A stretch of 64,000 nucleotides of DNA from Adiantum capillus-veneris. Taxonomy: Eukaryota > Streptophyta > Polypodiopsida > Polypodiales > Pteridaceae. The notes under the pieces are model-generated. The model worked only from the letters and a program-made list of their open reading frames with translations. It did no database searches and was not told where the DNA came from. How positions within the stretch are numbered: position 1 is the first letter of the stretch; every line of letters begins with the position of its first letter. A program made the position numbers and the translations under genes. Below are positions 1-12,302 of this stretch, one piece after another. The DNA lies in assembly GCA_014529385.2 (NCBI GenBank), contig CM043966.1, forward strand, positions 98,911,087 through 98,975,086, read 5' to 3'.

Positions 1-1011
1 ACCCATGTCTTTCATGTCAAACGATTTTGCCATCTTTGACTTCAAAGCTGAAATTTCTTCCAAGTGCTTGCCAGCAATCAACATGTCATCCACATACAAA
101 ATAAGGATCACCAACTGCCATCCTTAGCCTTCTTTGTATATAGACAGTGATCGAACTCACTACGTTTGTAGCCTTGAGAAAGCATAAACTTGTGGAATTT
201 ATGGTACCATGCCCTCGGTGATTGTTTTAAGCCATAAAGACTCTTTAACAACGGCATACCCAATCTTCCTTGCCTTTCTCAACAAACCCTTCTGGCTGCT
301 GCATGTAAATTTCCACATCTAAATCACCATGCAAGAACGCTGTCTTGACATCCATTTGGTGCAACACCAAATCTAATATGGCAACCAATGCAAGAAAGCA
401 TCTCAATGTAGTCATCTTGACCACCGGAGAGAAGACTTCATCAAAGTCAATGCCTTGTTCTTGCTTAAAGCCCTTGGCAACAAGCCTTGCTTTGTACTTT
501 GGCTGACTATCATGAGCGGTGATCTTATACCTGTAAACCCATTTACAAGGTAGAGCCTTTTTGCCCGTGGTAATTTAACTAGCTTCCATGTCTGTTTTTA
601 TGCAGAGCTGTCATCTCTGACTGCATGGCCAATTGCCAATTCCCGGAGTCCTTCATTTGCACTGCTTCCTTGTAACATGAAGGCTCATTGCAATCAGTCA
701 ACATGACATAGTTCATAGATGGAACAAACCTATCAGGAGGTCGCGTGACACGTCCAGATCTACGCACAATAGGTGGCTCAGGCTCAGCCACAACCTGTGG
801 TTCCATCTATCCTGTCCTTGCTCCTCTTGAGCCCTGACATTTTGTCTTGCACGTGCAGGTCCATCTTCTTGGAAGACAACTCTTCTAATCTCCTCAACCC
901 TCTCTGGTTTAGAATGATATTTGGATTCATTAAAGTGAACATCATTGCTGCGGACAACCTTTCTGGATTCGGGATCCCAAAGTCTGTACCCCATCTCACC
1001 AGAATTACCAT
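1..1011 (-). pseudogene. Ty1-copia reverse transcriptase, partial at window edge
   Basis: Minus-strand sequence from about 1011 to 700 encodes the integrase-RT linker, with GYRLWDPESRKVVRSNDVHF followed by RRSGRVTRPPDRFVPS. From about 570 leftwards comes RT proper: ALPCKWVYRYKI, YKARLVAKGFKQEQGIDF, VLHQMDVKTAFLHGDL, YGLKQSPRAWYHKF and the catalytic YVDDMLIAG near 90. Frame changes occur near 280 and 115, so the copy is dead although the catalytic residues can still be read. RNase H is outside the window. Confidence 0.9.
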
Positions 1012-1084
1012 AGCCTAGAAAGATGCACTTTCTACTCTTTGGCTCAAGTTTGTTCCTAAATTCTTTGGAACGTGAGTATATGCC

Positions 1085-2296
1085 TCACAGCCAAAGACTC
1101 TGAGATGCTTGTATGAGGGCATTTTGCTGACCATACCATCTCTGGCACTGAATCCTTTGCAAAACCTTGCTAGGAGATCTATTTACAAGATGAACAGCTG
1201 TTGATACAGCTTCAGCCCAAAACCCATTTGGCAGCTGTGCATTAGACAACATACTTCTGACCTTCTCTTGTATGGTCCTATTCATCCTCTCAGCAACACC
1301 ATTTTGAGGAGGATTGTAAGGAGCAGTAAGTTCACGTTTTATACCTTTTGACTCACAAAAGTCCTGAAAGGCCTTTGAAACATACTCTCCACCATTGTCA
1401 GTGCGTAAGCATTTAAGCTTCTTGCCACTCTGATTCTCCACAAGTGTCACAAACGTTTTGAAAACACTAAACGCTTATCCTTGTGCTTGAGAAAGTAAAC
1501 CCATACTTTCCTCGAGTAATCATCTATAAATGTCATAAAGTAAGAAGCTCCCCCTAGAGATAGGTTAGGCATAGGTCCACACAAATCACTATGAACAAGT
1601 GCCAACTGTGTATCTCTTCTACTGCTTCTATGCTTATGTGGCTGCTGTGTTTGCTTACCATACAGACAATGTTCACAGAATTCAAAATCATTAAATGAAA
1701 AGCCAGGCAAATAACCAGAACGAGACAAGATTTCCATTCCCTTCTTGGACATATGTCCTAACCGGCTATGCCACAAAGAAACGTTCGGCTGCTCGGTTAC
1801 ATTGATTACATTTTTAGAGACATTTGATACATAAATCATGTAAAGTCCTCCAGACTTTACTCCATGTGCTACTGTCATAGAACCCTTGGATATCTTCCAC
1901 ATGTTCTGTCCAAAAGTGGTGACGTAGCCAGCATCATCAAGTAAACCTGTGCTGATCAAGCTCTTTGTAATTGCGGGAACATGTCTCACATTCTTCAGCG
2001 TGAAAGAAGAGCCATTCTGAAACTTCAATTGAACATCTCCAACACCTAAGATCTCACATGTCTGCCCATTGCCTAGCCGAACATGATCTTTAGTGGTCAC
2101 ATAAGAGTAAACCACTCCTTGTTTGGAGACACATGAAGTGATGCCCCGAGTCTATAATCCAGTCACTCAGTGCATTTCCATCAGATGCTGTAAGAAGAGC
2201 TGAGTCCATTGTATTCTTCAAGAAGTAGATGTCTCCTGACACTAGACTGTCATCCTCTGCAACAGTGTTTGTCACATTTATTTCTTGAATCTTCAC
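1085..2296 (-). pseudogene. Ty1-copia protease and integrase
   Basis: The protease active site reads DWIIDSGHHFMC (about 2160), the copia-type DSG motif. It is followed by the GAG-pre-integrase HHCC domain, with LWHSRLGHMSKKGM (about 1760) and CEHCLYGKQTQ. The integrase core starts with VHSDLCGPMP (first Asp, about 1580) and continues with FIDDYSRKVWVY. A frameshift near 1450 moves the frame to LRTDNGGEY (second Asp) and PYNPPQNGVAERMNRT (catalytic Glu, about 1300). All three DDE residues are present, but the reading frame is broken between protease and core and again within the core. Confidence 0.92.
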
Positions 2297-3103
2297 TGAG
2301 GACTTGTTCTTCTCACCATGGTCTTAGCTTTCTCTTTGCCTTTTTCTGCTTTCCATTCTCTGCAGTCTCTTTTCATGTGACCCTTCTTGCCACAATGGTA
2401 GCATTCTATGTCACTCTTGCCTTTAGCACTGCGGGACTTGCTACGAGACTGATTCCTCTTTCCACCTTTGTACTTTTCTTTGGTCCTTCCCCTGACAACT
2501 AAGGCTGTTCCTTTGCCTTTGTCCATTGTCTTTCTATTGGTTTCTTCAGTAAGCAGACTTCCTTCTACACCTGCTATGTTCAAACCATCTGGAGGTGCAG
2601 AATTACTCAAAGCTGTGCGAAAAGTGTCCCAACTTTCCGGCAATGTGATCAACAGGAACATAGCTCTAACAGGTTCATCAAACTTGACACCTTGAGCTGA
2701 CAACTGACTATAGATTGTGTTGAATTCATTCAATGATTGGACATAGGTGTCCCTTCTTTCATCTTCAAGTCAACAAGCTTCTTAAGCCAGTATACCTGTG
2801 AAGCTGCACTCTGCTTCTCATAAAGATCACTCAGCTTTAACCATGCTTGATAAGCCGAATCTCGTCTGCTACATTGAAGTAAACGCTTTCTGCCAAAGTC
2901 AGCATAATGGTAGAAAGTGCCAATTCATCCATTTCGCTCCATTCATCTTCGTCCATATCTTCTGGTTTTATCCCCTTGAGCTTTATAGGTTTTATCTGCT
3001 TCTTTTGTACCAACACGTGCCAAATCTGCTTCTTCCACAATGGGAAATTGGTTCCATCCAGCTTCTTGATATTGTAAAGAGCAGTGTCCTGTGATCAGCC
3101 ATA
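2290..3103 (-). pseudogene. Ty1-copia Gag (frameshifted)
   Basis: This is the capsid precursor of the copia element. An ATG at 3103-3101 (MADHRTL) precedes the conserved Gag N-terminus, LYNIKKLDGTNFPLWKKQIW in another frame, so there is a frameshift within about 30 bp of the start. The middle part contains LYEKQSAASQVYWLKKLVDL, typical of the UBN2/copia Gag family. A second frameshift lies near 2740, just before SLNEFNTIYSQL. The C-terminus has a basic linker and one zinc knuckle, CYHCGKKGHMKRDC, at about 2390-2350, for RNA binding. The domain order is as expected, but at least two frameshifts make it non-functional. Confidence 0.9.
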
Positions 3104-4171
3104 GCTACGCTTCACAGTAGTTTACTTTCCTGGGAAAATTCGGCAGAGTTTCCCCTGTAAACTGACCTCTGAACCAATATCAACCTGTCAAATGAACCAA
3201 GAAAGCTTCAGATTCTGCATAAATTTCGCAGAGTCTCCTTTGTAAAATGGCTCTGGTGTACTAAAAACAGACCAAAAAACACTCAAAAACACTCTCTGAC
3301 ACTGTAAGCTGTGGGTAAACCTGTCCTGCACCTGTACTGTCTCTGACTGTCCTGTCACTGTCCTGTAAGCATAGACTGCGACAATGCCTCAACGGCAGTA
3401 AAGCAAAGATGCAATCCCAACTGTCTAACTCACAGTCAATACATCCTAGCTGCCTATCTAAGGGTGCTCGAGGGATCGCTCCAAGACCTGTATCACCGAA
3501 AGGATCTCAACATTCGAGAATCCCCCAGCTCAATAAAACCTCACTCGACCCTCAACAAAGGCTGCAGTAAATCTGACAGTACATAGACTTCCCACAAAGT
3601 CATACATCCACAAATTTCCCACTGTATGCTGTAACCGCTGCGGCGGTTTTTGCTGCGTGACTCACAGCCAGCAAACCCTCAACAGACATACATCATCTCT
3701 GACAATACATCCCATGTGGAAGTACCTGCAATGTAGGATGAAATCTGGAATATCAAGCAGCAAACACAAGCTACCTGATGAACTAGTGGATGTCGCCTAC
3801 AGTCTGTGTGTAGATGCGCCCGTGTCGTATGTGACACGCCTCCAAGAACTGTGAGCCGTCCTTCGATGTGTAGACAGTCACAAATCAACACTCTGGGAGT
3901 GTCGATATCCTCAGCACCTGCAGTCGTAGGCCGAAAACCCCAAATTTGCAGAGTCGGATCTGCACCCGCTGAGACCACGTAGTCGAAAATGTCCTGCGCA
4001 GAACTCTGTCGAAGCCGAACGGTGACCGAGATGACCTCAGAATGAAATTCTGAGCACACCAAGCCCTACGGGCTTGCCCACAAGATTTGGGGCCGTGTCT
4101 TCGCCTGTCGAATTTCACTCCAATCTGAGCTGGTGACTCTAGCCTCCCGTAGTGCTGCCCCGAGCCTCGAT
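3104..4171 (-). other. copia element untranslated leader
   Basis: About 1.07 kb lies between the primer binding site and the Gag start. It holds no convincing reading frame. Leaders of this length are known in plant copia elements. I see no further motif. Confidence 0.6.
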
Positions 4172-4187
4172 CTGAGCTCTGATACCA
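4172..4187 (-). promoter_or_regulatory. copia primer binding site (tRNA-iMet type)
   Basis: The minus strand reads TGGTATCAGAGCTCAG two bases inside the LTR end. TGGTATCAGAGC is the standard complement of the initiator methionine tRNA 3' end, used by plant copia elements to prime minus-strand cDNA. It fixes both the orientation and the LTR boundary. Confidence 0.92.
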
Positions 4188-4189
4188 GT

Positions 4190-4383
4190 TGAAGGAGTAC
4201 GAGCGAAAGTGCGACGCGAGAGAGAGAGTGCGAGAAGAAGAGCACGACGATATGGTGAACTCGCTCTACTGTAATGTGTAGAGCATAGTGAGTTCTTATT
4301 AGGTTTTTACAAAAGAATATGTGTACATACGTGGCGGTCCGCCCACTTACCTGGGCGACCACATTGGGCTTTATACCCCAACA
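4190..4383 (-). repeat. copia 5' LTR (194 bp)
   Basis: On the minus strand it begins TGTTGGGGTATAAAG and ends CTCCTTCA, followed by AC and the primer binding site. The TG...CA ends and the placement of the primer site support the boundaries. The partner LTR is outside the window, so the outer end is inferred from the TGTTGGG motif alone. Confidence 0.72.
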
Positions 4384-5442
4384 CTCGTGCAGGCCATGGG
4401 TGCAATCTCCCTTGGCATGTCCCTCTTTGATCGTGAATGCCATGGCGAGGGTAGTAGTATAGGCAAGGAGTAAAGTGTAGAGATGGTGATTGTGAGGGCA
4501 GCTCAGTTTGCAAAGAGTGAGTATGAGAGATGGCTTAATAGAATCTAGAAACCTTAGTGTAGGAGCGGTAGGGAGTAACGATGCATGACAGTAGAGATGG
4601 TATCCTTGTGGGAGGTGCAAATCAAAGGCCGACTCAGGTGCAGGAGGAGAAGGGGGATTGGGGGTGTTGGATTTTGCTCGCTGATCTCTCTCTCAGAAGC
4701 GTGGTTATTGTGAGGCAATGTGTGTCTCTTCCTTCTCAGCATCGTTGATCGAATGGTGATGCACTGTGAGAAGTACTTAAGGAGACCAAGTATGTGTGTT
4801 GGCAAATAGGAGATGCCCAGAGAGAGTTAGCCAGCGGAGAGAGAAAATGAGTGACGTTTGTGCGTAGAGAGAGATTGAGAGGATAGGGGTTACCTGTTCT
4901 TTTGCTTTCGATGGGTAGCTATGAACCCGACGTCATGACTCCTCGTGAGTGCAAGAAGGAACCCTGAGCCCTCAACGCAAGGCCTTTAGTGTTGGTTCTA
5001 CTCAGCGTATTTGGGGAGCTGCAGATCACTTGATGGGTTGTTGAGATGGCGAGACACCATGTTTGAGCACAGACATGCAGCAAGAGACATGGAACCCATA
5101 GCCAAGGGTCAGGAAGGAAGCTGAGAAGAGGTGATGGCGGGCCCATGTGTAAAGTTCACGCAGGGCGGAGGAGTTATTTTCCTTTAGGATTGCTAGATTC
5201 AGTGGGAATCTTCAGGGCTGATGATGTAGTGAGGAGAAATCTCAACGGGTTTAGGGCTTGGAAGGTCTGTAAAATCTTGGAAGGGACGACGGATCTGTAT
5301 AAGCTCACGATGATGCTGTAGATAGGGTTATGGCTTCAAAGGTAAGGAAGTTGAAGTGAGGAGAAAGCTCAATGAGATAGTGTTAGGGCTTGGAAGGTGA
5401 GCAAGCTTCACGGCAACATCTACTCTCTCTCTCCCCTCCCCT
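4384..5442. other. no gene seen between two LTR elements
   Basis: This is spacer DNA without recognisable coding or RNA features. A degenerate internal duplication is visible: gtgaggagaaatctcaa...ttagggcttggaaggt near 5229-5270 recurs near 5356-5400. Confidence 0.5.
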
Positions 5443-5447
5443 TTCTA

Positions 5448-5589
5448 TGAAAGGACATGGGGAATGAACATGCCAATCTCCACCTATCCATGCCCTATAT
5501 AGGCCCTTGGCCTGCTAAATATAGGGATCCCCTTGACTGCATGTCCATCCTGGCCCTTGACCGTGACTGGTCCTACTCTTGTCCTGACA
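5448..5589 (-). repeat. LARD-like element, 3' LTR
   Basis: This is the left copy of the 142-bp LTR, with a palindromic ctatatag core at 5495-5502 as a possible TATA box. The flank at 5590 (minus strand ...GGCGGGAGTAA just before the LTR) is a weak purine-rich tract as expected for a PPT. There is no primer site next to this copy, which identifies it as the 3' LTR. Confidence 0.9.
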
Positions 5590-6162
5590 TTACTCCCGCC
5601 TTGGAGAAGCGTTTTTGTCCGCGAAAACACAAGTGATGGTATCTTCATAAGAATACTAATGTTTTCTACCGTAACATCCCTCATGGATCCAACGGTTCAT
5701 TTGAGCAGAGCTCGGTTTAGTAGGAGGTTCAATGAAACCAAGAGTAACATCTTGATTTTCTACATTGTTGTCCATTTGTAACGATCTGATGGTACCGGTT
5801 CCTATCCAAACATAGTGTGTAGACTCCATTTAGAATGCTCATGAGCATGGTAAATGAGTTTATCACAACAAAGATGTACCAAAAAGAGTACCTCTTGTCA
5901 CTTTCCATAAAAGTAACTTGTTGACATAACTCATTAGCCAAGTTTAAGTCCTTGACTTGTTCCCAATTTTCATCATCAATAAACAACCCCACCCTAATGA
6001 GTGTGCAAGGTTGAGAACCTGAGTTATACATGAAGAGACTAAACCTAGTCGCAAACATGCTTTAACTTATAGTAAGAAAACTCTAAGTAGAGCAATAAAT
6101 GCTTACTGATTGAATCACTTGGTGCTAACATACGCACTTTACATATCCTTCAACACCAGATT

Positions 6163-6340
6163 ACACTTTATAATCTGTCTATCCCCTTGGATAACTGATA
6201 GTACTGAGGTGTGTTCCCTCACACTTTGTAATCTGCCTATTCCCTTGGATAACTGACAGTACTAAGGTGTGCTTCCCTCACACTTTGTAATCTGCCTATC
6301 CCCTTAGATAACTGACAGTACTGAGGTGTGTTTCCCCCAC
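6163..6340. repeat. tandem repeat, 3 x about 59 bp
   Basis: Three units begin ACACTTT(G/A)TAATCTG at 6163, 6221 and 6280, each containing ccttggataactgacagtac and ending gtgtgttccctc. The array lies inside the LARD-like element. Confidence 0.9.
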
Positions 6341-6993
6341 GGTTTACAAACAATCTTCCCAGACGACTGGTAAACGGGGAATCATAGTAGCGTATAACAT
6401 TGTTGAGAAATCAACAATGTCCGGAATAACCATCGTGGTTAACTTGAAAAATCCACAACCACCCAAACCGAGCCATGACCTCTATTGGTGATTAGTAGAC
6501 CCAAAAGTAATCTCATAGAGATAGTGCACATAGAGTACAAAATGCTTCATAAGCAACAACTCAGGAATATGCATGCCGTTCCCAATCAGCCTTTGCTAAA
6601 CACTAGGGCCCATAACACCTAGTGTGCATGCATTTAGCAAAAAATAGATCCGAATCTGTATATCCATGGTGATCCTTGCCAATACTTATGGCAAATGTGA
6701 TGCGCCTAGCACACATTAAAAAGGAATGTAAATGGTTCTGAAAAGAAAGTAAATACTTTCAGTTGCAATCTCTTGCAAGCCTTGTTGAAATGTCTGAATC
6801 ACAATAGAAGGTGAAACATTGATCACTTCTTGGTACAGACAATGAAACTTTTCATTAACAACTTATAGCCTTGCTATATGTATAAACAACTATCTGTAAT
6901 GTTGTTTAGCAATACTTGTAGCTGAACAAGTCATTCTAAGTATCCGACAATTTTTGGCCCACTGAAATTGCTCCTGATATGTCGTGCTAAAAA

Positions 6994-7647
6994 ATGGTCT
7001 AGAAAACAGATGTGACCAGCACCTAGGGACTTTGTCGTGACACACATTTGAAATAGTGGGCGCCAGTGTCAGTCCTAGAAACTCATATTTGCCACATGTG
7101 GAATATGTCTCAACTAAGGATGTCTGAAAAAAGAACATCCTACAAGTACAAGAGGTACTTGTGTGTGGAGGTAACTTTAAACACTTTGCGACAAGAGTGA
7201 GAGGGACCCTCATTCATTGCTCCACACTGGCTAAACCAAACTCCTTGAGTTCCTAGACCATGTTGTATCCCATGTGACAACATGTGACAAATTGAACCCT
7301 ACAAGTAGGTTCGTAACAGCATGGTCTCGAAAACAGATGTGACCAGCACCTAGGGACTTTGTCGTGACACACATTTGAAATAGTGGGCGCCAGTGTCAGT
7401 CCTAGGAACTCATATTTGCCACATGTGGAATATGTCTCAACTAAGGATGTCTGAAAAAAGAACATCCTACAAGTACAAGAGGTACTTGTGTGTGGAGGTA
7501 ACTTTAAACACTCTGCGACAAGAGTGAGAGGGACCCTCATTCATTGCTCCACACTGGCTAAACCAAACTCCTTGAGTTCCTAGACCATGTTGTATCGTAT
7601 GTGACAACATGTGCCAAATTGAACCCTACAAGTAGGTTCGTAACAGC
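6994..7647. repeat. 327-bp tandem duplication
   Basis: Bases 6994-7320 and 7321-7647 are nearly identical copies in direct orientation, both starting atggtct and ending ttcgtaacagc. Only a few substitutions separate them. A long minus-strand reading frame seen in both copies is a by-product of the duplication and matches nothing I know. Confidence 0.95.
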
Positions 7648-7940
7648 ATAAGGCTGAAAGATAGATTGGACACTTGGCCCAAAATACTTTGTGCCGACAT
7701 GCCCTTGGGATGGCTCTGTAACATTCAAGCGTACTTATACGTCTTGAAAAACCAAGCAAAGCATACTAAAAATGGAATAAAACCAAATCAATAGATGCGT
7801 ACCTGGAGATTTGAACGTAATGTTCACTTACCCGTATTCAAATAGAGAGGAGCACATCCCCTACCTGAAAAAACAAACAACATTGCATTGGGAACCCTGG
7901 GTGTTGCCTTTGCAATCCAAGCCCTTGGATTAGAATCTAC

Positions 7941-8095
7941 GTAGTAAAACCCCTTGGTAAGACTCTTTGTAGAAACTACTCAACTAGCAGATAATGGTAA
8001 CCAACATAGTCAATCGTGTAGTCAAACCCCTTGGTAAGACTCTTTGTAGAAACTGCTCAACTAGCAGATAACGGTAACCAACATAGTGAATCATG
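7941..8095. repeat. 77-bp tandem duplication
   Basis: The segment beginning AAACCCCTTGGTAAGACTC at 7947 recurs at 8024 with few changes, and both copies run into ggtaaccaacatagt. Confidence 0.9.
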
Positions 8096-10861
8096 TACAT
8101 AATGATTGGAATCAACTTGAAAAGTGTGTTCGTCCGCTACCGCGTGGTAGATTGCAGAATTATTTCCTTGAAAGTATAACTGGGAGAGATCAAATATGAT
8201 CCTCAATGCAGATCAAACTGTGATCCTTAATGCCTATGGGGTGATTTGGTAAGCACCCACTGGGTCGTATCCCAAAACTGTGATGCCATAGACAGTCGTA
8301 GTGCTATAGAGAGAGGAAGAAATCCACACAAGTGAGATGTCCAACTCGTATTAACAGCCATGCTATCTCAACTGTTTGCTGCCTCTAGACTCCATGGTAT
8401 AGATCAAATGATGTAAGTGCAAGAGTATCAAAACTCAACGTGAGCGTCACACTAGAAACATATAGTGCAAAAATGACACCCTAATCCTCCGAAATGACAA
8501 GACTCTTGCTCGTCCATTAACGTTGATATGTTTGATGTGTACTCCACTGGGAAAATCTGTTCGATCCTAAGAACAATCACCCAAGGAATGCCAATAGTTG
8601 GGTCTTACCCAATATCTGACAATGGCTCTTAGCCAACCTGTGTGTGTCTCATAGCCCTTATGTCAATTAGTGTTCCAGCGATAAATCAATGAAGACTAAT
8701 GTGAATGGCATCTTGGCCAAGTTCAAGCTGAGCATTAGAGCACCTTGGCTAAGAGAGAGAAAGAGAGCATGCTGGGCTAAGGAATTTTCCGTAAATTTCT
8801 AGAGTGGGTGCCCAGTCTGTGTGCTCTTACACATCTTATGCCTGACTTGCAGCTTATCCTATAAGCATGCAACAATCTGCCTGTATAATGCTCTCATTGA
8901 GAGAGGTAACAGAAAACACAAGCTAGAGCTTGACCCACTTACCATGTATGGGGTCGTGACTTGACAAAAATGACTTAATATATGGCACTTTGCCTGTGAA
9001 ATAAGTCCTAGATTTAGGTTCCATTTAGTGGTATTGTGTGTTGACAGCAACCATAAATTTTAACCATCCATAACTTAGTTTGTCCGTGACAGAGTGTCTC
9101 GTGTTATAGCGGAAGCATCATCTTTGAAGCGGTGGAATTCATGCCACCTGGTTAGCATGCTTTGCATACAGATGTTTAAGCCCTTGGCGAGAGTGATAGC
9201 CTCAAACGTGAGAGCCAAAACCATTAATGCCCTGCACAGTCTAAACTGGCAGGGATTTTGTGAGCTGATATTCCCTATTGTGCCAGTTCCCCGAAGCCTT
9301 GCTGCATATGAAATTGCCAAAGCACTTTGCTTTGCACAATGCGAGTAATTGCCAATTAAAGTTTAAAGAGGAAAAAAAACAAGAAAAACTTAAACTTGGC
9401 TAACCTGGTCGTTGTTGCGGCAACCAGTTGTCATGAAATTTGGAAGAAAAAACTCATTCCAAAATGGCATATAGCCATATCTGCTTGGCATGATTACGGA
9501 GATGAATCCTTGCTCCAGTGAAAACAAGCCCTAAGAATTTGCTTGACAGCTTCTTGAAATGGTCGTGAATGGTTGGACCTGCTGCCTCGTTCATCAAGAT
9601 TAGCAACAAGCCGTGCCGATCTCCATGAGATTCTCAAGCACTACCATGCCTTGACCTTTGCCATGCATGAGAAGAAGCATTGATTTTAAATGAGAACATT
9701 GCTCACTCATGCCGTGCTTGAGTGGGAGTGGTTGTTGCTCATCGTGTGTTCAGAACAAAGAAAAATAGCATGCTTTTGGGAATGCTCATGAGCCTTTCTT
9801 GTGCCTTAAGGGTTGAAATTGTATAAGCATGGAAAAGAAAATTTTAGGCAACATATATACCTGCTAAAATACTCGCATCGACTTGCCTAATAATGTTTGC
9901 CTTACATGCCATTTGTCCTTGACAAACACTGTGACATGTGTCCTTGACAAACACCCCTTGAACCAAACTCCCCTTCCACCATAATCCAGGGTCTTGAAGC
10001 TTGCTTGTACCAATCTTTTGGCCCGTTGATGCGAGTAACAATCACAAGCCTTGCTTGTATGACGAGAGCATATACTTGAAAAAATTGGCAAACACAATCG
10101 AAAGTGATTTCGTACCTTATATTGTACGTGTATAAACGTGCTATTTGGATTGCTTTGCATGGATGTTCCTGAACTTCGAACTGATCATCGACATCATTGT
10201 TGCCTCGCAACCTTGCTTGAAACCGTGTTGAACACAATTGGTAGAATTCGTCATTGTGGAGCCCATATGGTAACCGATTTGAAAGAACAACAGTGATGGT
10301 GTGTTCTTGACATAATTATTTCTATCTTTCTGAATTGTAAAGAATGTTTTTGAGTTTATGCTCCATAACCAAGCATCATTGACGTGTTGAGGCCCATCGT
10401 ATGGAATTGATCTAGCACCTTATGGTGCAATTATGCTTGTCTTATGACACCTTGAATTTGGATGGAAACACCTCGCCGATCCTGCAATCTTCTTCTGTAT
10501 TTCTCTCACCATGCCTTGCTGCTCCAGCCGGATTTCCAGAGCAGCTAGTGCGACCCTTCCTGCTCCTGCCCGAGCTCCAAAACACGTGGGCGACCACTCT
10601 TGTTTGGGGAGGGTGCCCAATTTTAGGGCCCCCCCATGTTCAAAAATATGAACTCAGAAACGAAACCATGGCGGCCTAGCTAACGACAACGCAACGATGA
10701 AAGCTGTACTCACAGGGGTCGATGTGCTGCGTTCATGATGGGGATGAAGAGACAAAAGTTGCCAATCCCGGCCTGGTGATCCTCTTTGGAGCAGTCCCGA
10801 ACCCAATCCGTGCTGGTCACCGATTGAACAATCCCATGCAAGCAGCCGCTCCCACGACCCT
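8096..10861. other. interior of LARD-like element, no gene recognised
   Basis: Short open frames occur on both strands (for example 9075-9348 and 9844-10237), but none shows a known domain, and the overlapping frames look like chance. A short direct repeat, tgtccttgacaaacac, occurs at 9914 and 9939. Confidence 0.5.
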
Positions 10862-10975
10862 GTTTCATCCTCTTCGGCTTGTGGTTTCAAGGGGCCATGC
10901 CCATGGCCCTGCTTCATCCTCTTTGGCTTGTGGTTTCAAGGGGCCATGGCCACGGCCTTGCTTCTTCACATGGCC
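10862..10975. repeat. 57-bp tandem duplication next to microsatellite
   Basis: Two adjacent copies of ttcatcctcttyggcttgtg followed by gtttcaaggggccatg start near 10862 and 10913. Confidence 0.85.
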
Positions 10976-10994
10976 TCCACGAGCTCCAAGCCCG

Positions 10995-11161
<167 letters not shown>

Positions 11162-11262
11162 GAAAGAGAGGGAGAAAGAGAGAGAGATCCACGCTTGAGA
11201 GAGGGAGAGCTCCATGCCTTCTCCTCCGCCATGGCTCCACCTTCCCCCTTCCTCTCCACCTT

Positions 11263-11274
11263 GCTCTGATACTA
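11263..11274 (-). promoter_or_regulatory. LARD-like element primer binding site
   Basis: The minus strand reads TAGTATCAGAGC directly after the LTR end (CTTTCA, C). It differs at one base from the TGGTATCAGAGC complement of initiator methionine tRNA. Confidence 0.82.
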
Positions 11275-11275
11275 G

Positions 11276-11417
11276 TGAAAGGACATGGGGACTGAACATG
11301 CTAATCTCCACCCAGCCATGCCCTATATAGGCCCTTGGCCTGCTAAATATAGGGACCCTCTTGACTGCATGTCCATCCTGGCCCTTGGCCGTGACTGGTC
11401 CTACCCTTGTCCCGACA
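11276..11417 (-). repeat. LARD-like element, 5' LTR
   Basis: This is the right copy of the 142-bp LTR. On the minus strand it starts TGTCGGGACAAGG and ends TCCTTTCA. It is adjacent to the primer binding site and to the TTCTA duplication at 11418-11422. Confidence 0.92.
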
Positions 11418-11829
11418 TTCTATTTGCTCCCTTTCTGGCTCGTTTTCTGACTATTCAATCTCTTTCCCACGTGATTCCCTTCTCTCTATCTTCCTTTCTA
11501 CACGTGCTTCTCCTGCTAAGTTCCCAGCTCGGTTCTTCACAACACCATATCCAGGGTCTTCTCGACCCATCACCTCCCCTTAACCAGCCTCGACTGTGGT
11601 GAGCCTCAAGCCACATGCCCTCAGACAACCTCTTGCCGTACTCTTCAACAACCTCCATCAAGCTTCTTCTTGTTGCCCCTCGTTTCCTTGTTCAACACTG
11701 CCATTGTACCAGTTTGCATCCCCCCACCCCCTCAAGACAACGCAACCTATATCATGTCATGAATCCCTCCCACCCCCTCAAGACAGCACAACCCCAAACA
11801 TATATAGCATGGCATGATGCAAGGGCAAG

Positions 11830-11954
<125 letters not shown>

Positions 11955-12302
11955 CAACTCAGATATATTATTTTTTGATGCCATTTATTACTTTTAAATC
12001 ATAAGCTTGATAACCCCTTGGAGGTCGGGACTCTTGGGATTCGGGAGATCAAGAAGTGCTCTTCTAAATCAAATAAAAAATCATGTATTTCCAAAAAAAT
12101 TTAATCATGACAAAGTGTTTCTAAAAATATTTTAAAATAAACTGTTATATTAAAAAAAAATAATCTTCTATTTTTCATTAGCAAAAAGGGAAGCCATCAC
12201 TAAGGCCTCCCCCCTTTGGGGCAGGCCAAAAAAGAGAGAAGAAGAAGAAGAAGAAAATCCATAGAGATAGCTCCTGATATTGGTCACAACTTTAGGTACA
12301 CC

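Larger units (their letters stand above)
1..4383 (-). mobile_element. Ty1-copia LTR retrotransposon, 5' part, decayed
   Basis: Reading leftwards on the minus strand, the window shows an LTR (4383-4190), an initiator-Met-type primer binding site, a leader of about 1 kb, then Gag with a CCHC knuckle, protease, integrase and reverse transcriptase. The order protease-integrase-RT is diagnostic of Ty1-copia (Pseudoviridae-like) elements. RNase H and the 3' LTR lie beyond the left edge. Each domain is split over several frames and carries stops, so the copy cannot encode a polyprotein. The target-site duplication cannot be checked because only one end is present. The right flank directly after the LTR is ctcgt. 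Confidence 0.93.

Noticed and set aside
9075-9348. Opposed frames of about 80 codons inside the LARD-like element as a captured gene
   Set aside because: Equal frames on both strands, no domain and no splice signals. Nothing supports coding.
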